A stretch of 64,000 bases of DNA from an uncultured bacterium (GCA_902799955.1 CADCCQ010000006.1:1-64000); one strand, 5' to 3'; positions 15,802-24,887 are shown, counted from the stretch's first letter. Notes: a model not told the origin generated them from the sequence alone. Translations and numbers: made by a program.

Positions 15802-17899
15802 CTGGACTGACGCCGGGGCCGACCGCTACCCCGGCGGGACCGTCCTGCGTGACTCGTCCGGCGAGGTGCTCCGCGTCTCGCTGGGCGAGGGCGACGTCGA
15901 CTGCCGCCCGTACTACCGCGCCAGCCGCGACGACTGGATCGTCAAGGCGCTCGTCGCGTCCGAGGACGGCGAGTTCTTCTCGCACCGCGGCGTAAGGCCG
16001 CTGAGCATGCTCCGCGCGTTCGCGCAGAATGTGTTCAGCGGCCGCCGCGTATCTGGCGCCTCCACAATCACCATGCAGGCGGTGCGCCTCATCGAGCCGC
16101 ACGAGAAGTCGTACGTCGGGAAGTGGGTGGAGGCTTTCCGCGCGATGAAGATGGAGCGCTCGAAGGACAAGCTCTGGATCCTCTCGCAGTACCTGAACCG
16201 CGCACCGTTCGGCTCGAACTTCATCGGCATCGAGGCCGCCGCGAACGGATGGTTCGGGAAGGGCGCGAAGGACCTCGGCATCGGAGAGGCCGCCATGCTG
16301 GCCGGGATGGTCCAGGCCCCGTCGCGCCTGAGACCGGACCGCTGGTACGACCGCGCCATGAGGCGCAGGGACTACGTGCTCGAGAGGATGTTCAAGACGG
16401 GCGCGATAACCGCCGACCAGCTGGAGGGCGCGAGGAGCGTAGTGCCGGTTGTGTGCCGCGCGCCGCGTCCGTTCCGCGCCCCGTTCTACTGCGACTACTA
16501 CATGCGGAGCGTGCTGGGGGTGTCGCCTGCCGACCGCGTCTCGAAGGGCGACGTGAAGACGCCCCTCGACCCGAACGTGCAGGCCACGTGCGAGAGCGTC
16601 GTCGCCGCCGCCGCGAAGGCGGGCGGGTACTCCGTCGCCGCCGTGGTCGAGAGGGTCGACACGGGCGAGGTCGTCGCGCTGGCCGTCAGCGGCGACTACT
16701 TCAGCAGCGACGGCGGACAGGTCAACACCGCCCTCGCCCCTCGCCCCGCCGGCTCCACCCTGAAGCCGTTCCTCGCCGCGAAGGCCATGGACCTCGGCAT
16801 CATCTCCCCCGCGGAGCGCCTCGTCGACGTCCCGATGGTCCGCAAGGGGTACAGGCCTGCGAACTTCGACTCCAAGTGGCGCGGGCTAGTCCCCCTGCGC
16901 GAGGCGCTCGTCCTCTCGCTCAACATCCCGTTCGTACAGCTCGCGGAGCGCGTCGGCGTGGAGAGCTTCGGCTCCACGCTCCGCTCCCTCGGCTTCGCAC
17001 ACATGAAGGCGCCCGACGGCGAATACGGCCTGGGCATGGCGATAGGCAACGTTGAGGTGACGCTCGTCGAGCTGGTCGACGCCTACCGCCGCCTGGCGCT
17101 TTCCGCCGCGACAGGCAGGGGCGACGTCCTCTCCCGCGAGTCGGCGTGGCTCGTCTCGGATATGCTCTCCGGCACCGAGCGGGGGTCCGCGGCGCTGGGG
17201 CACGTGGCGGACGTGAAGGTGCCGCGGTTTGCGTGGAAGACCGGCACAAGCTCCGCGTACCGCGACGCCTGGACCGTCGCCTGGAACCCCGAGTACGTCA
17301 TCGGCGTGTGGTGCGGACACCTCTCCGGAAAGTTCGGCGACAAGTCCGTCGTCGGCGCGAAGGCCGCCGCGCCGCAGGCATGGAAGATCGCGCGGTCGAT
17401 ATACCCTGGCGGAGAGGGGCCGTGGTTCGTCGAGCCGCCGGGCCTCGTCATGCGCAAGACCTGCGTTGTGTCGGGCAGGAACGCCGGGCCGGACTGCCCC
17501 GCGACGGAGGAGACGCCCGCCATCGCCGGGCGCAGCCCGCGCGCCCTCTGCCACGTCCACGTCAGGGACTTCGACGGGAAGCCCGTCGAGCGGCTCGATC
17601 CCGCGCTCGCCGCGTTCATGGGTCGCGTCTCCGCCGCGAAGTCGCTCGCCATCTCGAAGCCGGAGGACGGCTCGGAGTTCCTGATGGTCGCCGGGATGCC
17701 CGCGCAGAAGATCGTGCTGGTGCCGTCGGGCAATCCGGCGGAGGGCAGGCTGTGGTGGTTTGTCGACGGGCGTCTCGTCGGCGAGACTGTCGGCCTTTCG
17801 CATCTCGCCGTCGACATGGCCCTCGGCGAGCACACTGTCGTGTGCTGCACAGCGGAGGGCGTAACAGCCGAGGCGCACTTCACAGTCAAGGAGATGTAG
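15665..17899 (+). CDS. pbpC: penicillin-binding protein 1C (peptidoglycan glycosyltransferase/transpeptidase)
   Basis: The 744-aa product has one N-terminal membrane segment and a GT51 glycosyltransferase domain (catalytic Glu in SEDGEFFSHRG). The transpeptidase domain has SxxK at S364 (GSTLKP), SLN and KTGTS. A C-terminal BiPBP_C domain starts at about 650. It polymerises and crosslinks peptidoglycan in the periplasm. The pairing with alpha-2-macroglobulin is the standard one, thought to repair wall damage after attack. I chose the GTG at 15665 because GAGGAAAGG precedes it; an ATG at 15650 and a GTG at 15692 are alternatives. All start inside the upstream gene. Confidence 0.88.
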   Translation: MKFTSTIRCVWSPPGRLRFLRWLSRPCTILVCALVPALVASWWAIDWTDAGADRYPGGTVLRDSSGEVLRVSLGEGDVDCRPYYRASRDDWIVKALVASEDGEFFSHRGVRPLSMLRAFAQNVFSGRRVSGASTITMQAVRLIEPHEKSYVGKWVEAFRAMKMERSKDKLWILSQYLNRAPFGSNFIGIEAAANGWFGKGAKDLGIGEAAMLAGMVQAPSRLRPDRWYDRAMRRRDYVLERMFKTGAITADQLEGARSVVPVVCRAPRPFRAPFYCDYYMRSVLGVSPADRVSKGDVKTPLDPNVQATCESVVAAAAKAGGYSVAAVVERVDTGEVVALAVSGDYFSSDGGQVNTALAPRPAGSTLKPFLAAKAMDLGIISPAERLVDVPMVRKGYRPANFDSKWRGLVPLREALVLSLNIPFVQLAERVGVESFGSTLRSLGFAHMKAPDGEYGLGMAIGNVEVTLVELVDAYRRLALSAATGRGDVLSRESAWLVSDMLSGTERGSAALGHVADVKVPRFAWKTGTSSAYRDAWTVAWNPEYVIGVWCGHLSGKFGDKSVVGAKAAAPQAWKIARSIYPGGEGPWFVEPPGLVMRKTCVVSGRNAGPDCPATEETPAIAGRSPRALCHVHVRDFDGKPVERLDPALAAFMGRVSAAKSLAISKPEDGSEFLMVAGMPAQKIVLVPSGNPAEGRLWWFVDGRLVGETVGLSHLAVDMALGEHTVVCCTAEGVTAEAHFTVKEM

Positions 17900-17920
17900 G
17901 CATAGACACAAGGAGGAGAG

Positions 17921-19645
17921 ATGGATACAGTCATGGATGGAAAGAAAAGGGAGATAACGGTCACGTCGGTGGTCCTCGGCGTGCTGCTGGCCGTCGTGTT
18001 CGGCGCGGCGAACGCCTACCTCGGGCTCCGCGTGGGGCTCACGGTGTCGGCGAGCGTCCCGGCCGCCGTGATATCGATGGGCGTGATGCGCTTCATGCTG
18101 CGGCGAGACTCGATTCTCGAGAACAACATGGTGCAGACGATCGGCAGCGCGGGCGAGTCGCTTGCCGCAGGCGCGATCTTCACCATGCCGGCGCTCTTCC
18201 TGTGGGCGCAGGAGCGTCCGGCGGAGTTCTCCGCGCCGTCCCTCGTGTCGATTACGGTGATTGCGCTCGCGGGCGGCCTGATGGGCGTTCTTCTGATGGT
18301 GCCGCTCAGGCGTCCGCTGATAGTCGAGGAGGAGAAGACGCTTCTCTATCCCGAGGGGCGCGCGTGCGCCGACGTGCTGAAGGCCGGCGAGGCCGGGGCG
18401 AAGCACGCGAAGACGGTGTTCTTCGGGCTCGGCGCCGGGGCGCTGGTGAAGTTCGTCACAGGGTGGCTCAAGTGGATCCCCGAGGGGTTCCTCTGGCCGA
18501 TCAGGAGCGTGCGCGGCGCGCTTGGACTGGACGTCTCGCCGGCGCTTCTCGGCGTCGGGTACATCGTCGGGCCGAAGGTCGCGTCGCTCCTCCTGGGGGG
18601 CGCGCTCCTCGGCTGGATGGTGCTTCTGCCGGTGATCGCCTCGCATGTGCCGGAGGCGCGGGCGATGTGGGACGCCGGTAACGCGGACGGCGTCTGGAGG
18701 TCCTACGTTCGCTACGTCGGCGCGGGGGCGATCGCGACTGGCGGGCTGTTCTCGCTTCTGCGGTCGATGCCGCTCTTCGTCCGCACTTTCAAGGCGTCGG
18801 CGGGACGGAAGGCGCGAGCGGGCGAAGTGGACGAAGGCGGGCGAGACCTGCCGATGCGCCTCGTGCTGGGCGGCATCCTCTTCGTGGTTGTGTTCATCTG
18901 GGCCGTGCCCGCGGTGCCGGCGGGGTTCCTCGGCGCGGTGCTGATCGCGCTTTTCGGGTTCTTCTTCGCGGCGGTGTCGGCCAGGATGGTCGGGCTGGTG
19001 GGCAGCTCGAACAACCCGATCTCGGGCATGACGATAGCGACGCTCGTCGTGGCGTCGCTCGCCATCAAGGCGTCGGGCGCCGCGGGCGCTGCCGGGATGA
19101 CGGCGGCGATAGCGATAGGCAGCGTAGTGTGCATCGTCGCGGCGATAGCGGGGGACACCGCGCAGGACCTCAAGACGGGGCGCATACTGGGCGCGACACC
19201 CTGGAAGCAGCAGGTTGGCGAGTTCATCGGCGTCGTAGCGTCCGCTCTCGCGATCGGCGGCGTCCTCGTCCTCCTGCACAAGGCGTGGGGTTTCGGCAGC
19301 AAGTCGATCTCCGCGCCGCAGGCAACGTTGATGAAGGTCATCGTGGAGGGCATGATGGGGGACGGCCTGCCGTGGGACCTCCTCGCCTCCGGGGCGGGGC
19401 TTGCGGTGGCGCTGACGCTGCTGCGCGTGCCTGTGATGCCGGTGGCCATCGGCATATACCTCCCGATAGGGCTGAACGTCTCGATCTTCGCCGGCGGCGC
19501 GATAAGGTGGCTCGTCGAACGCCGCCGCGGCGCGGCGGTCTCCGCGTCCGAGGACTCTGGCACGCTCTTCTCCGCCGGTCTTATCGCCGGCGAGGGCCTC
19601 TGCGGAATCCTCCTCGCAATCCTCGCCCTGCTATGTGGCGGCTGA
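17921..19645 (+). CDS. OPT-family oligopeptide transporter
   Basis: The 574-aa product is an integral membrane protein with 14-16 hydrophobic segments. It shows the OPT signatures NAYLGLRVGLTVSAS near the N-terminus and SSNNPISGMTIATL in the middle, and it ends in a hydrophobic segment. The family imports small peptides or metal-chelator complexes by proton symport. It starts 21 nt after pbpC with AAGGAGGAG before the ATG, so it is probably in the same operon. Peptide uptake would suit recycling after wall or protease damage, but this is inference. Confidence 0.87.
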   Translation: MDTVMDGKKREITVTSVVLGVLLAVVFGAANAYLGLRVGLTVSASVPAAVISMGVMRFMLRRDSILENNMVQTIGSAGESLAAGAIFTMPALFLWAQERPAEFSAPSLVSITVIALAGGLMGVLLMVPLRRPLIVEEEKTLLYPEGRACADVLKAGEAGAKHAKTVFFGLGAGALVKFVTGWLKWIPEGFLWPIRSVRGALGLDVSPALLGVGYIVGPKVASLLLGGALLGWMVLLPVIASHVPEARAMWDAGNADGVWRSYVRYVGAGAIATGGLFSLLRSMPLFVRTFKASAGRKARAGEVDEGGRDLPMRLVLGGILFVVVFIWAVPAVPAGFLGAVLIALFGFFFAAVSARMVGLVGSSNNPISGMTIATLVVASLAIKASGAAGAAGMTAAIAIGSVVCIVAAIAGDTAQDLKTGRILGATPWKQQVGEFIGVVASALAIGGVLVLLHKAWGFGSKSISAPQATLMKVIVEGMMGDGLPWDLLASGAGLAVALTLLRVPVMPVAIGIYLPIGLNVSIFAGGAIRWLVERRRGAAVSASEDSGTLFSAGLIAGEGLCGILLAILALLCGG

Positions 19646-19654
19646 TATGCATGC

Positions 19655-19722
19655 TGCAAAACCTCCGGCACATATCTTTTTAGACCACGGAATACACAGA
19701 ATACACGGAAAGTGGTTTTGCA
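19655..19722 (+). mobile_element. MITE-like terminal-inverted-repeat element, copy 2 (short)
   Basis: TGCAAAACC (19655-19663) is the reverse complement of GGTTTTGCA (19714-19722). The left arm and the GGAATACAC repeats match copy 1 at 8602-8706, but the inner right arm is missing. It lies 9 nt behind the OPT stop codon and could also form the 3' end of that mRNA. Confidence 0.6.
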
Positions 19723-19793
19723 ATCATATTCGCCGACATGTTGTGAGCAGCCATTTTTTTAATTTCGGGAATGACTGCGAGGCGAGGAAGTGA

Positions 19794-19799
19794 TATAAT
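19794..19799 (+). promoter_or_regulatory. -10 box of gltX, leaderless arrangement
   Basis: A perfect TATAAT ends 9 nt before the gltX ATG; ATGACT lies 17 nt upstream as a possible -35. No Shine-Dalgarno fits between. Transcription should start within about 3 nt of the start codon. Confidence 0.6.
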
Positions 19800-19808
19800 A
19801 TTGCCACT

Positions 19809-21152
19809 ATGTCAGAGATAAGAGTTCGATTCGCCCCGTCGCCGACGGGGAAGGTGCACATCGGCAACATCCGTGCCGCCATCTACAACTGGCTCTTCGC
19901 CCGCCACACGGGCGGAAAGTTCCTGCTGCGCGTCGAGGACACCGACCTCGAGCGCTCCACGCCAGAGGCCATAGCCGTCCTCTTCGACTGCATGAAGTGG
20001 CTCGGCCTCGACTGGGACGAGGAGGTCTTCTACCAGACGAAGAACGTGAAGCGCCACCTCGAGGTCGTCGACCAGCTGCTTGCGAGCGGACACGCCTACA
20101 AGGTCGAGAAGACCTCGCGCGACGGCAAGACCGGCGTCGTCACGATGTTCAGGATGCCCAAGGAGGGCGTCATAGAGTTCGACGACATCGTGAAGGGCCA
20201 CATGGCGAAGAAGGCCGAGGACATCCAGGACTTTGCGATCGTCCGCTCCGACGGCTCGCCGATCTTCCACATCGCGAACGTAGTCGACGACATCGACCAG
20301 CGCGTCACGCACATCATCCGCGGCGACGACCACGTGGAGAACACGTTCAAGCACATCTGCATCTTCCGCGCCCTCGGCGCGCCGGTGCCGAAGTACGGGC
20401 ACCTCTCGATGATCGTCAACCAGCAGGGCAAGCCCTACTCCAAGCGCGACGGCGCGGCGTTCGTCGGCGAGTACCGCGAGCAGGGGTACCTGCCCGAGGC
20501 GCTCTTCAACTACCTTCTGCTCCTCGGGTGGAACCCCGGCGACGACCGCGAGGTGCTCACTCGCGAGGAGATGGTGCAGCTCTTCGAGCTCGAGAAGGTT
20601 CACGTGACGGCGGCGATGTTCGACCCGAAGAAGCTCGCGTGGATGAACGGGGAGTACATCAAGAGGATACCTAGCGAAGACTTTGTCAAAGAGGTTAAAA
20701 CGCGAGTGGCTGGGTTAGAAGCTCTAGAGACTCTAGATAAGCTAGAAAGCTCGCACGACGATGCCTGGTGGCAGTATCTCGCCTCGCAGCTCCAGCCGCG
20801 CACGAAGTTCCTGAACGACATCCCCGCGATGGTGCGCTGCTTTGTCTCCGACGACTTCCCGTTCGACGAGAAGGCCGTCGAGAAGCGGCTGAAAAAGCCC
20901 GGCGTGAAGGCGTTGCTCCTCGATCTGGTCGAGCGCTTCTCGAAGGTGGGCGACTGGTCCGCCCCTGCGCTCGAGGCGGTCGTGAAGGAGCTTTCGCAGG
21001 GCAACGGCATGGGTCCGTGGGTGCATCCGATCCGCGTCGCGGTCTCCGGCCGCGGCGAGGGGATAGGGCTCTTCGAGATGCTCCAGCTCCTCGGACGCGA
21101 CACGACGCTCGCCCGCCTCCGCCACGCGGCGGAGACCCTGGCGATGGAGTGA
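19809..21152 (+). CDS. gltX: glutamyl-tRNA synthetase
   Basis: The 447-aa product charges tRNA-Glu. The class I HIGH-type motif is in FAPSPTGKVHIGN (residues 8-20) and the KMSKS-type motif is YSKRDGAA (about 213). The anticodon-binding domain is at the C-terminus. It is a little shorter than most bacterial GluRS. A low-GC segment at about 20680-20758, just after the conserved MNGEYIKRI, uses codons rare in the rest of the gene (TTA, CTA three times) and contains short repeats of CTAGA. It looks like a small simple-sequence insertion in a surface loop. Whether it charges tRNA-Gln as well cannot be told. Confidence 0.95.
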   Translation: MSEIRVRFAPSPTGKVHIGNIRAAIYNWLFARHTGGKFLLRVEDTDLERSTPEAIAVLFDCMKWLGLDWDEEVFYQTKNVKRHLEVVDQLLASGHAYKVEKTSRDGKTGVVTMFRMPKEGVIEFDDIVKGHMAKKAEDIQDFAIVRSDGSPIFHIANVVDDIDQRVTHIIRGDDHVENTFKHICIFRALGAPVPKYGHLSMIVNQQGKPYSKRDGAAFVGEYREQGYLPEALFNYLLLLGWNPGDDREVLTREEMVQLFELEKVHVTAAMFDPKKLAWMNGEYIKRIPSEDFVKEVKTRVAGLEALETLDKLESSHDDAWWQYLASQLQPRTKFLNDIPAMVRCFVSDDFPFDEKAVEKRLKKPGVKALLLDLVERFSKVGDWSAPALEAVVKELSQGNGMGPWVHPIRVAVSGRGEGIGLFEMLQLLGRDTTLARLRHAAETLAME

Positions 21153-21242
21153 ACTGGCGGACTTGAAGTCGGAAACCATTTCGGCAACGTCGCCATGCCG
21201 TGATCCAATGTCGGCCGTGTACGTGACAGGGGGAAGCCCCGC

Positions 21243-22115
21243 ATGACCTGGACGACGTGGATTCTCGTGAGCGCGGTGTTCCTCGCGCTCTACGACGTCG
21301 CGAAGAAGGCGAGCGTCCGCGACAACGCCGTGCTGCCTGTCCTGCTGATCTCGTCGATCACCGGGACGTTTGTCTACGCGGCGGTGCTTGCGGCGGCCGG
21401 TGGGCTCGCCTCCGCCGTGCGCCTAACGCCCCCGCAGGCCGCCGTTGTCGCGATAAAAAGCGTCATAGTCGGGACATCCTGGCTATTCACGTTCTGCGCA
21501 TTGAGGACGCTCCCCGTCACCATCGCGACGCCGATAAGGGCGTCCGCCCCGGCGCTCGTGTTCATCGCGGCGTTCTTCCTCTACGGCGAACGGCCTGGCG
21601 TCGTGCAGGGGCTCGGCATGGCGCTTGTCTTCGCGGGGTACTGGGCGTTCGCTTGGGCGGGGCGCGGGGAGGGGATAGACTTCTTCCGGTGCCGCGCAGT
21701 CTGGCTGGCGATCGGCGGCATGGCGATGAGCGCGGCCTCCGGCATCTGGGACAAGTTCGTCCTGCAGAGGTGCGCAATCCCGGTGGAGACCGTGCAGCTC
21801 TGGTTCCAGGCGGGAATTGTCGTGCTGTACGCGCTCTTCCTCCTCGCCGGGCGGGCGGCGCGGCACGGTGGGGCGCGATTCGAGTGGCGGTGGACGATCC
21901 CGCTGACGGGGACGCTGCTCCTCGCGTCGGACTGGCTCTACTTCCACGGGCTCGCCCTGCCGGGGGTCTCCGTCGCGGCGGTGTCTCTCCTGCGCCGGTT
22001 CTCGGTCGTCCTGACATTCGTAATGGGGGCGATTTTCTTCCACGAGCGCAACCTCCGCCGCAAAGGAATAGCCCTCGCCGCCATCCTGGCCGGGGTGGTT
22101 CTGATCTGTCTTTAG
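21243..22115 (+). CDS. EamA/DMT-superfamily transporter
   Basis: The 290-aa product has about ten hydrophobic segments arranged as two five-helix repeats, the layout of EamA transporters. Recognisable stretches are SVIVGTSWLFTFCALRTLP in the first half and SLLRRFSVVLTFVMGAIFF in the second. The ligand is unknown; amino acids, sugars or nucleotides are all possible in this superfamily. It stands alone, 90 nt after gltX. Confidence 0.78.
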   Translation: MTWTTWILVSAVFLALYDVAKKASVRDNAVLPVLLISSITGTFVYAAVLAAAGGLASAVRLTPPQAAVVAIKSVIVGTSWLFTFCALRTLPVTIATPIRASAPALVFIAAFFLYGERPGVVQGLGMALVFAGYWAFAWAGRGEGIDFFRCRAVWLAIGGMAMSAASGIWDKFVLQRCAIPVETVQLWFQAGIVVLYALFLLAGRAARHGGARFEWRWTIPLTGTLLLASDWLYFHGLALPGVSVAAVSLLRRFSVVLTFVMGAIFFHERNLRRKGIALAAILAGVVLICL

Positions 22116-22148
22116 CCCCCCTCCCGTTTTCGTTTATCTATTTTCTGC

Positions 22149-22177
22149 TTGCTTTCGTCGGCGGTTTTTGATATACT
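22149..22177 (+). promoter_or_regulatory. promoter of rpsP-rplS
   Basis: TTGCTT (22149-22154) and TATACT (22172-22177) are 17 nt apart. The leader to the rpsP ATG is about 33 nt and contains AAGGGAG. Confidence 0.65.
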
Positions 22178-22216
22178 ACCCGCCAAAATGTTCACCGCAA
22201 GGGAGATAAAGACAAC

Positions 22217-22510
22217 ATGGTAAAGATAAGAATGCGCCGCACGGGGTGCAAGAACCACGCCGCCTACCGCATCGTCGCGGCAGACGAGCGTAGCCCGCGC
22301 GACGGCAAGTTCCTGGAGATCCTCGGCTGGTACGACACCCAGCTCAAGGACGACAACTTCAAGCTCGACGTCGAGCGCGTAGACTACTGGCTGTCGAAGG
22401 GCGCCAAGCCCTCCACGACCGTCGCCTCGCTCATCCGTCGCGCCAAGAACCCCGCCCTCAAGCCCCACCACGCCCGCAAGGCGAAGAAGGCCGAGGAAAA
22501 GAAGGCCTAA
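22217..22510 (+). CDS. rpsP: 30S ribosomal protein S16
   Basis: The 97-aa product is S16, starting MVKIRMRRTGCKNHAAYRIV with the family's R-x-G-x-K-x2-P/A-x-YRIV pattern and GWYDTQ. It is followed after 11 nt by rplS. In most bacteria rimM and trmD stand between these two genes; here they are absent. Confidence 0.95.
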   Translation: MVKIRMRRTGCKNHAAYRIVAADERSPRDGKFLEILGWYDTQLKDDNFKLDVERVDYWLSKGAKPSTTVASLIRRAKNPALKPHHARKAKKAEEKKA

Positions 22511-22521
22511 GGAGGTAGACA

Positions 22522-22920
22522 ATGGGCATCAAGATTCTGGACAAGATCAACGCCGAGCAGACGGCGAAGTTCGCGGAGAAGAAATTCCCCGAGTTTCGCG
22601 CAGGCGACATAGTCCGCGTCTCCATCAAGATCAAGGAAGGCGACAAGTTCCGCATCCAGGACTTCGAGGGCAAGGTCCTCGCTGTCGACAACGGCCGCGG
22701 GAACGTTTCCGGGAACTTCACGGTGTCGAGCGACCGCTATGGCGTCCGCGTCGAGAAGCTCTTCCCGTTCCACAGCCCCTGGATCCAGGCGATCAAGGTC
22801 GTCAAGAAGGGGAACGTCCGCAAGGGCGACAAGCCGAAGGGCAGGGGAGTGCGCGCGAAGCTCTACACCGAGCGCACGTTCTGCTCGCACAAGGCCGTTC
22901 GCAAGCTGGTCAAGAAATAA
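22522..22920 (+). CDS. rplS: 50S ribosomal protein L19
   Basis: The 132-aa product is L19, with FRAGDIVRVSIKIKEGDKFRIQDFEG and the conserved GVRVEKLFPFHSPWIQ region (split here by length only). AAGGAGG precedes the ATG. A small hairpin GCGGGA/TCCCGC follows at about 22934-22949, but it lacks a U-run. Confidence 0.94.
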   Translation: MGIKILDKINAEQTAKFAEKKFPEFRAGDIVRVSIKIKEGDKFRIQDFEGKVLAVDNGRGNVSGNFTVSSDRYGVRVEKLFPFHSPWIQAIKVVKKGNVRKGDKPKGRGVRAKLYTERTFCSHKAVRKLVKK

Positions 22921-23040
22921 TAGGCCCCTGCGGGATCTCTTCCCGCGGTGGATGGACGATGGCGGGCAATGGCCGGCGAGGCCGTTGTCCGCCGCGTCTG
23001 CATAGTGGCGGGGGGCGCCGCGATACGGAGGCAGAAGCGC

Positions 23041-23814
23041 ATGAGAGACAACTTCAGGCGGGTGGTGGTGAAAGTCGGCACGCACGCGATCGCGAACAGG
23101 TCCGGGCGGCCTGACCGCGCCGCGCTCAGGCGGATCGTCGAGGGGCTGTGCAGCCTGCGCGACGCCGGGTGCGAGGTGGTGTTCGTCTCGTCCGGCGCGG
23201 TCGCCGCCGGCGTCGAGGCGCTGGGCCTCCCGGCGCGCCCCACGGCGATCAGCGACGTCCAGATGTGCGCCGCCGTCGGGCAGGCCAGGTTCATCTGCGA
23301 ATACGAGAGGCTCTTCGCCGAGCGCGGCGTGAAGATCGGACAGGTCCTCCTGACCCACGCCGACTTCGAGGGGCGCCGCAGCAGTGGCAACGTCAGGAAC
23401 TCCCTCGACCACCTCGTCAAGGCCGGCATCGTGCCGGTAGTCAACGAGAACGACGTCGTATCCGACGACGAGATCAGGGGGAACGCCTTCGGCGACAACG
23501 ACTGGCTCAGCTTCCTCATCGCGAAACTGATAAAGGCCGATGCGCTCGTCCTGCTCACCACCGTCGACGGGCTCCTCGACTCGAATGGGCGGCGCATCCC
23601 GGAGGTCGTCGACCTCCGCGGCGTGGCGCGCCTCGTCCGCGCCGGGGAGAAAGGGCGGCTCTCCAAGGGCGGCATGGACTCCAAGCTCAAGGCGGTGAAG
23701 GCCGCCGTCGCCGCCGGAATAGACACTTTCATCGCCAACGGACGCCGCGCCGTGCTTCCGCAGCTCGCCGCAGGCCGCGCCGTCGGGACCTATTTCCCCG
23801 GCAGCGCGCTCTGA
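23041..23814 (+). CDS. proB: glutamate 5-kinase, short form without PUA domain
   Basis: The 257-aa product is an amino-acid kinase that makes gamma-glutamyl phosphate for proline synthesis. It has VVVKVGTHAIAN at the start, SSGAVAAGV, NENDVVSDDEI, FGDNDWLS and GGMDSKLKAVKAAVAAGI. The usual C-terminal PUA domain of about 100 residues is missing. The ATG at 23041 has GGAGG upstream; longer starts add an unconserved stretch. ProA is not adjacent. Confidence 0.88.
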   Translation: MRDNFRRVVVKVGTHAIANRSGRPDRAALRRIVEGLCSLRDAGCEVVFVSSGAVAAGVEALGLPARPTAISDVQMCAAVGQARFICEYERLFAERGVKIGQVLLTHADFEGRRSSGNVRNSLDHLVKAGIVPVVNENDVVSDDEIRGNAFGDNDWLSFLIAKLIKADALVLLTTVDGLLDSNGRRIPEVVDLRGVARLVRAGEKGRLSKGGMDSKLKAVKAAVAAGIDTFIANGRRAVLPQLAAGRAVGTYFPGSAL

Positions 23815-23842
23815 CCCGCCCTGTCTGCGCGGCCGGGCAAGG

Positions 23843-24847
23843 TCATGTGAAGTCTATCGCGTAGCCCTGCCCGAGATAGGTGGCGGAGCATACGTACTGG
23901 ATGGCGGTCGGCGAGAAGCGCTCCTCCCAGAACGCGTGGCAGTGCCCGCAGAGTATCGCCTTCAGCAGGGGCTGCGCCTTCAGGTACTTTATGAACTCCA
24001 TCGTCGGGGCGTCGGCGCGCTGCTGGACGCGCCTGTCGCGCCATTCCTGGTCGGCCGGGAGCTTCCGCCCGCGCCAGGTCTTGATCAGCTCGTCGGGTAC
24101 GCCCGTCTCGTACGAGCAGACGCCGCCCGTCTTCTTCAGCTCCGACGCGTAGTGCTTCGGCGTGTAAAGGGGCACGTGGCACATGAACACGATGGGCAGG
24201 CCCTTGGCGACCTCCTTCTCCATGAGCGCGAGCTGCTCCTCGGTGAAGTTGTAGTACACGTCGTCGGCGGCGACGAAGTTCACGCCGTTCACGACGCGGG
24301 AGGCGAACTTGAGGTCGTTGGGGAAGTGCGCCGAGACCCGGGCGAAGCTGTCCGCCTTGTACGCGGGGTCCTCCTTCGCCTCGCCGACGTACTTGGAGAA
24401 CTCGTGGTTGCCGGACGACACGAACCAGTCGGCGGAGCCGAAGTAGCGCTCGACGAGGTTGAGGTTCGCGTTGGAGACGAAGTCGATCATGTCGCCGGTG
24501 TGGAGGAGGAGCGCGTTGTCGGCGCGCGCCGCCGCGATCCCCTCCGCGAGGTAGTGCTCGCCGTACGCCAAGTGCGGGTAGCGCCTGGAGGCAAGCTCCA
24601 GCTTGCGCTCGTCCTTTTCGGTGGCGTCGGCGCGGATGATGTGGGTGTCCGAGAGATGCACTGCCTTGAAGGGGCGCTCCGCGCCTGCCGCGATCTTCAG
24701 CCGCCGCAGTTCAAGCGGCCTGAAGCCGCGCAGCTTCCTTGCCGGCGCCGCGGCGCCCGCCGCGCCAGCCTGCGACTTTGGCGCGGCGCCAAGCCCCGCC
24801 GCCAGCATCATTCCCGCGCCTGCCACTAGAAATTCCCTTCTGTTCAT
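23843..24847 (-). CDS. exported metallophosphoesterase
   Basis: The 334-aa product begins MNRREFLVAGAGMM, a Tat-like signal with twin arginines, and would be exported. The calcineurin-type metal sites are all there in order: LSDTHI, GDMID, SGNHE, MCHVPL and GHCHAF. The substrate is unknown; phosphate monoesters or diesters outside the cytoplasm are likely. It stands alone with its own strong promoter (24888-24916). Confidence 0.85.
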   Translation of the reverse strand: MNRREFLVAGAGMMLAAGLGAAPKSQAGAAGAAAPARKLRGFRPLELRRLKIAAGAERPFKAVHLSDTHIIRADATEKDERKLELASRRYPHLAYGEHYLAEGIAAARADNALLLHTGDMIDFVSNANLNLVERYFGSADWFVSSGNHEFSKYVGEAKEDPAYKADSFARVSAHFPNDLKFASRVVNGVNFVAADDVYYNFTEEQLALMEKEVAKGLPIVFMCHVPLYTPKHYASELKKTGGVCSYETGVPDELIKTWRGRKLPADQEWRDRRVQQRADAPTMEFIKYLKAQPLLKAILCGHCHAFWEERFSPTAIQYVCSATYLGQGYAIDFT

Positions 24848-24887
24848 CCTTGCGATCCTTTCTGTTGCGTTGTCCAACTTGACTATG

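Noticed and set aside
16886-19279. A 797-codon minus-strand frame across pbpC and the OPT gene
   Set aside because: Spans two real genes on the other strand, with composition typical of GC-driven antisense frames.
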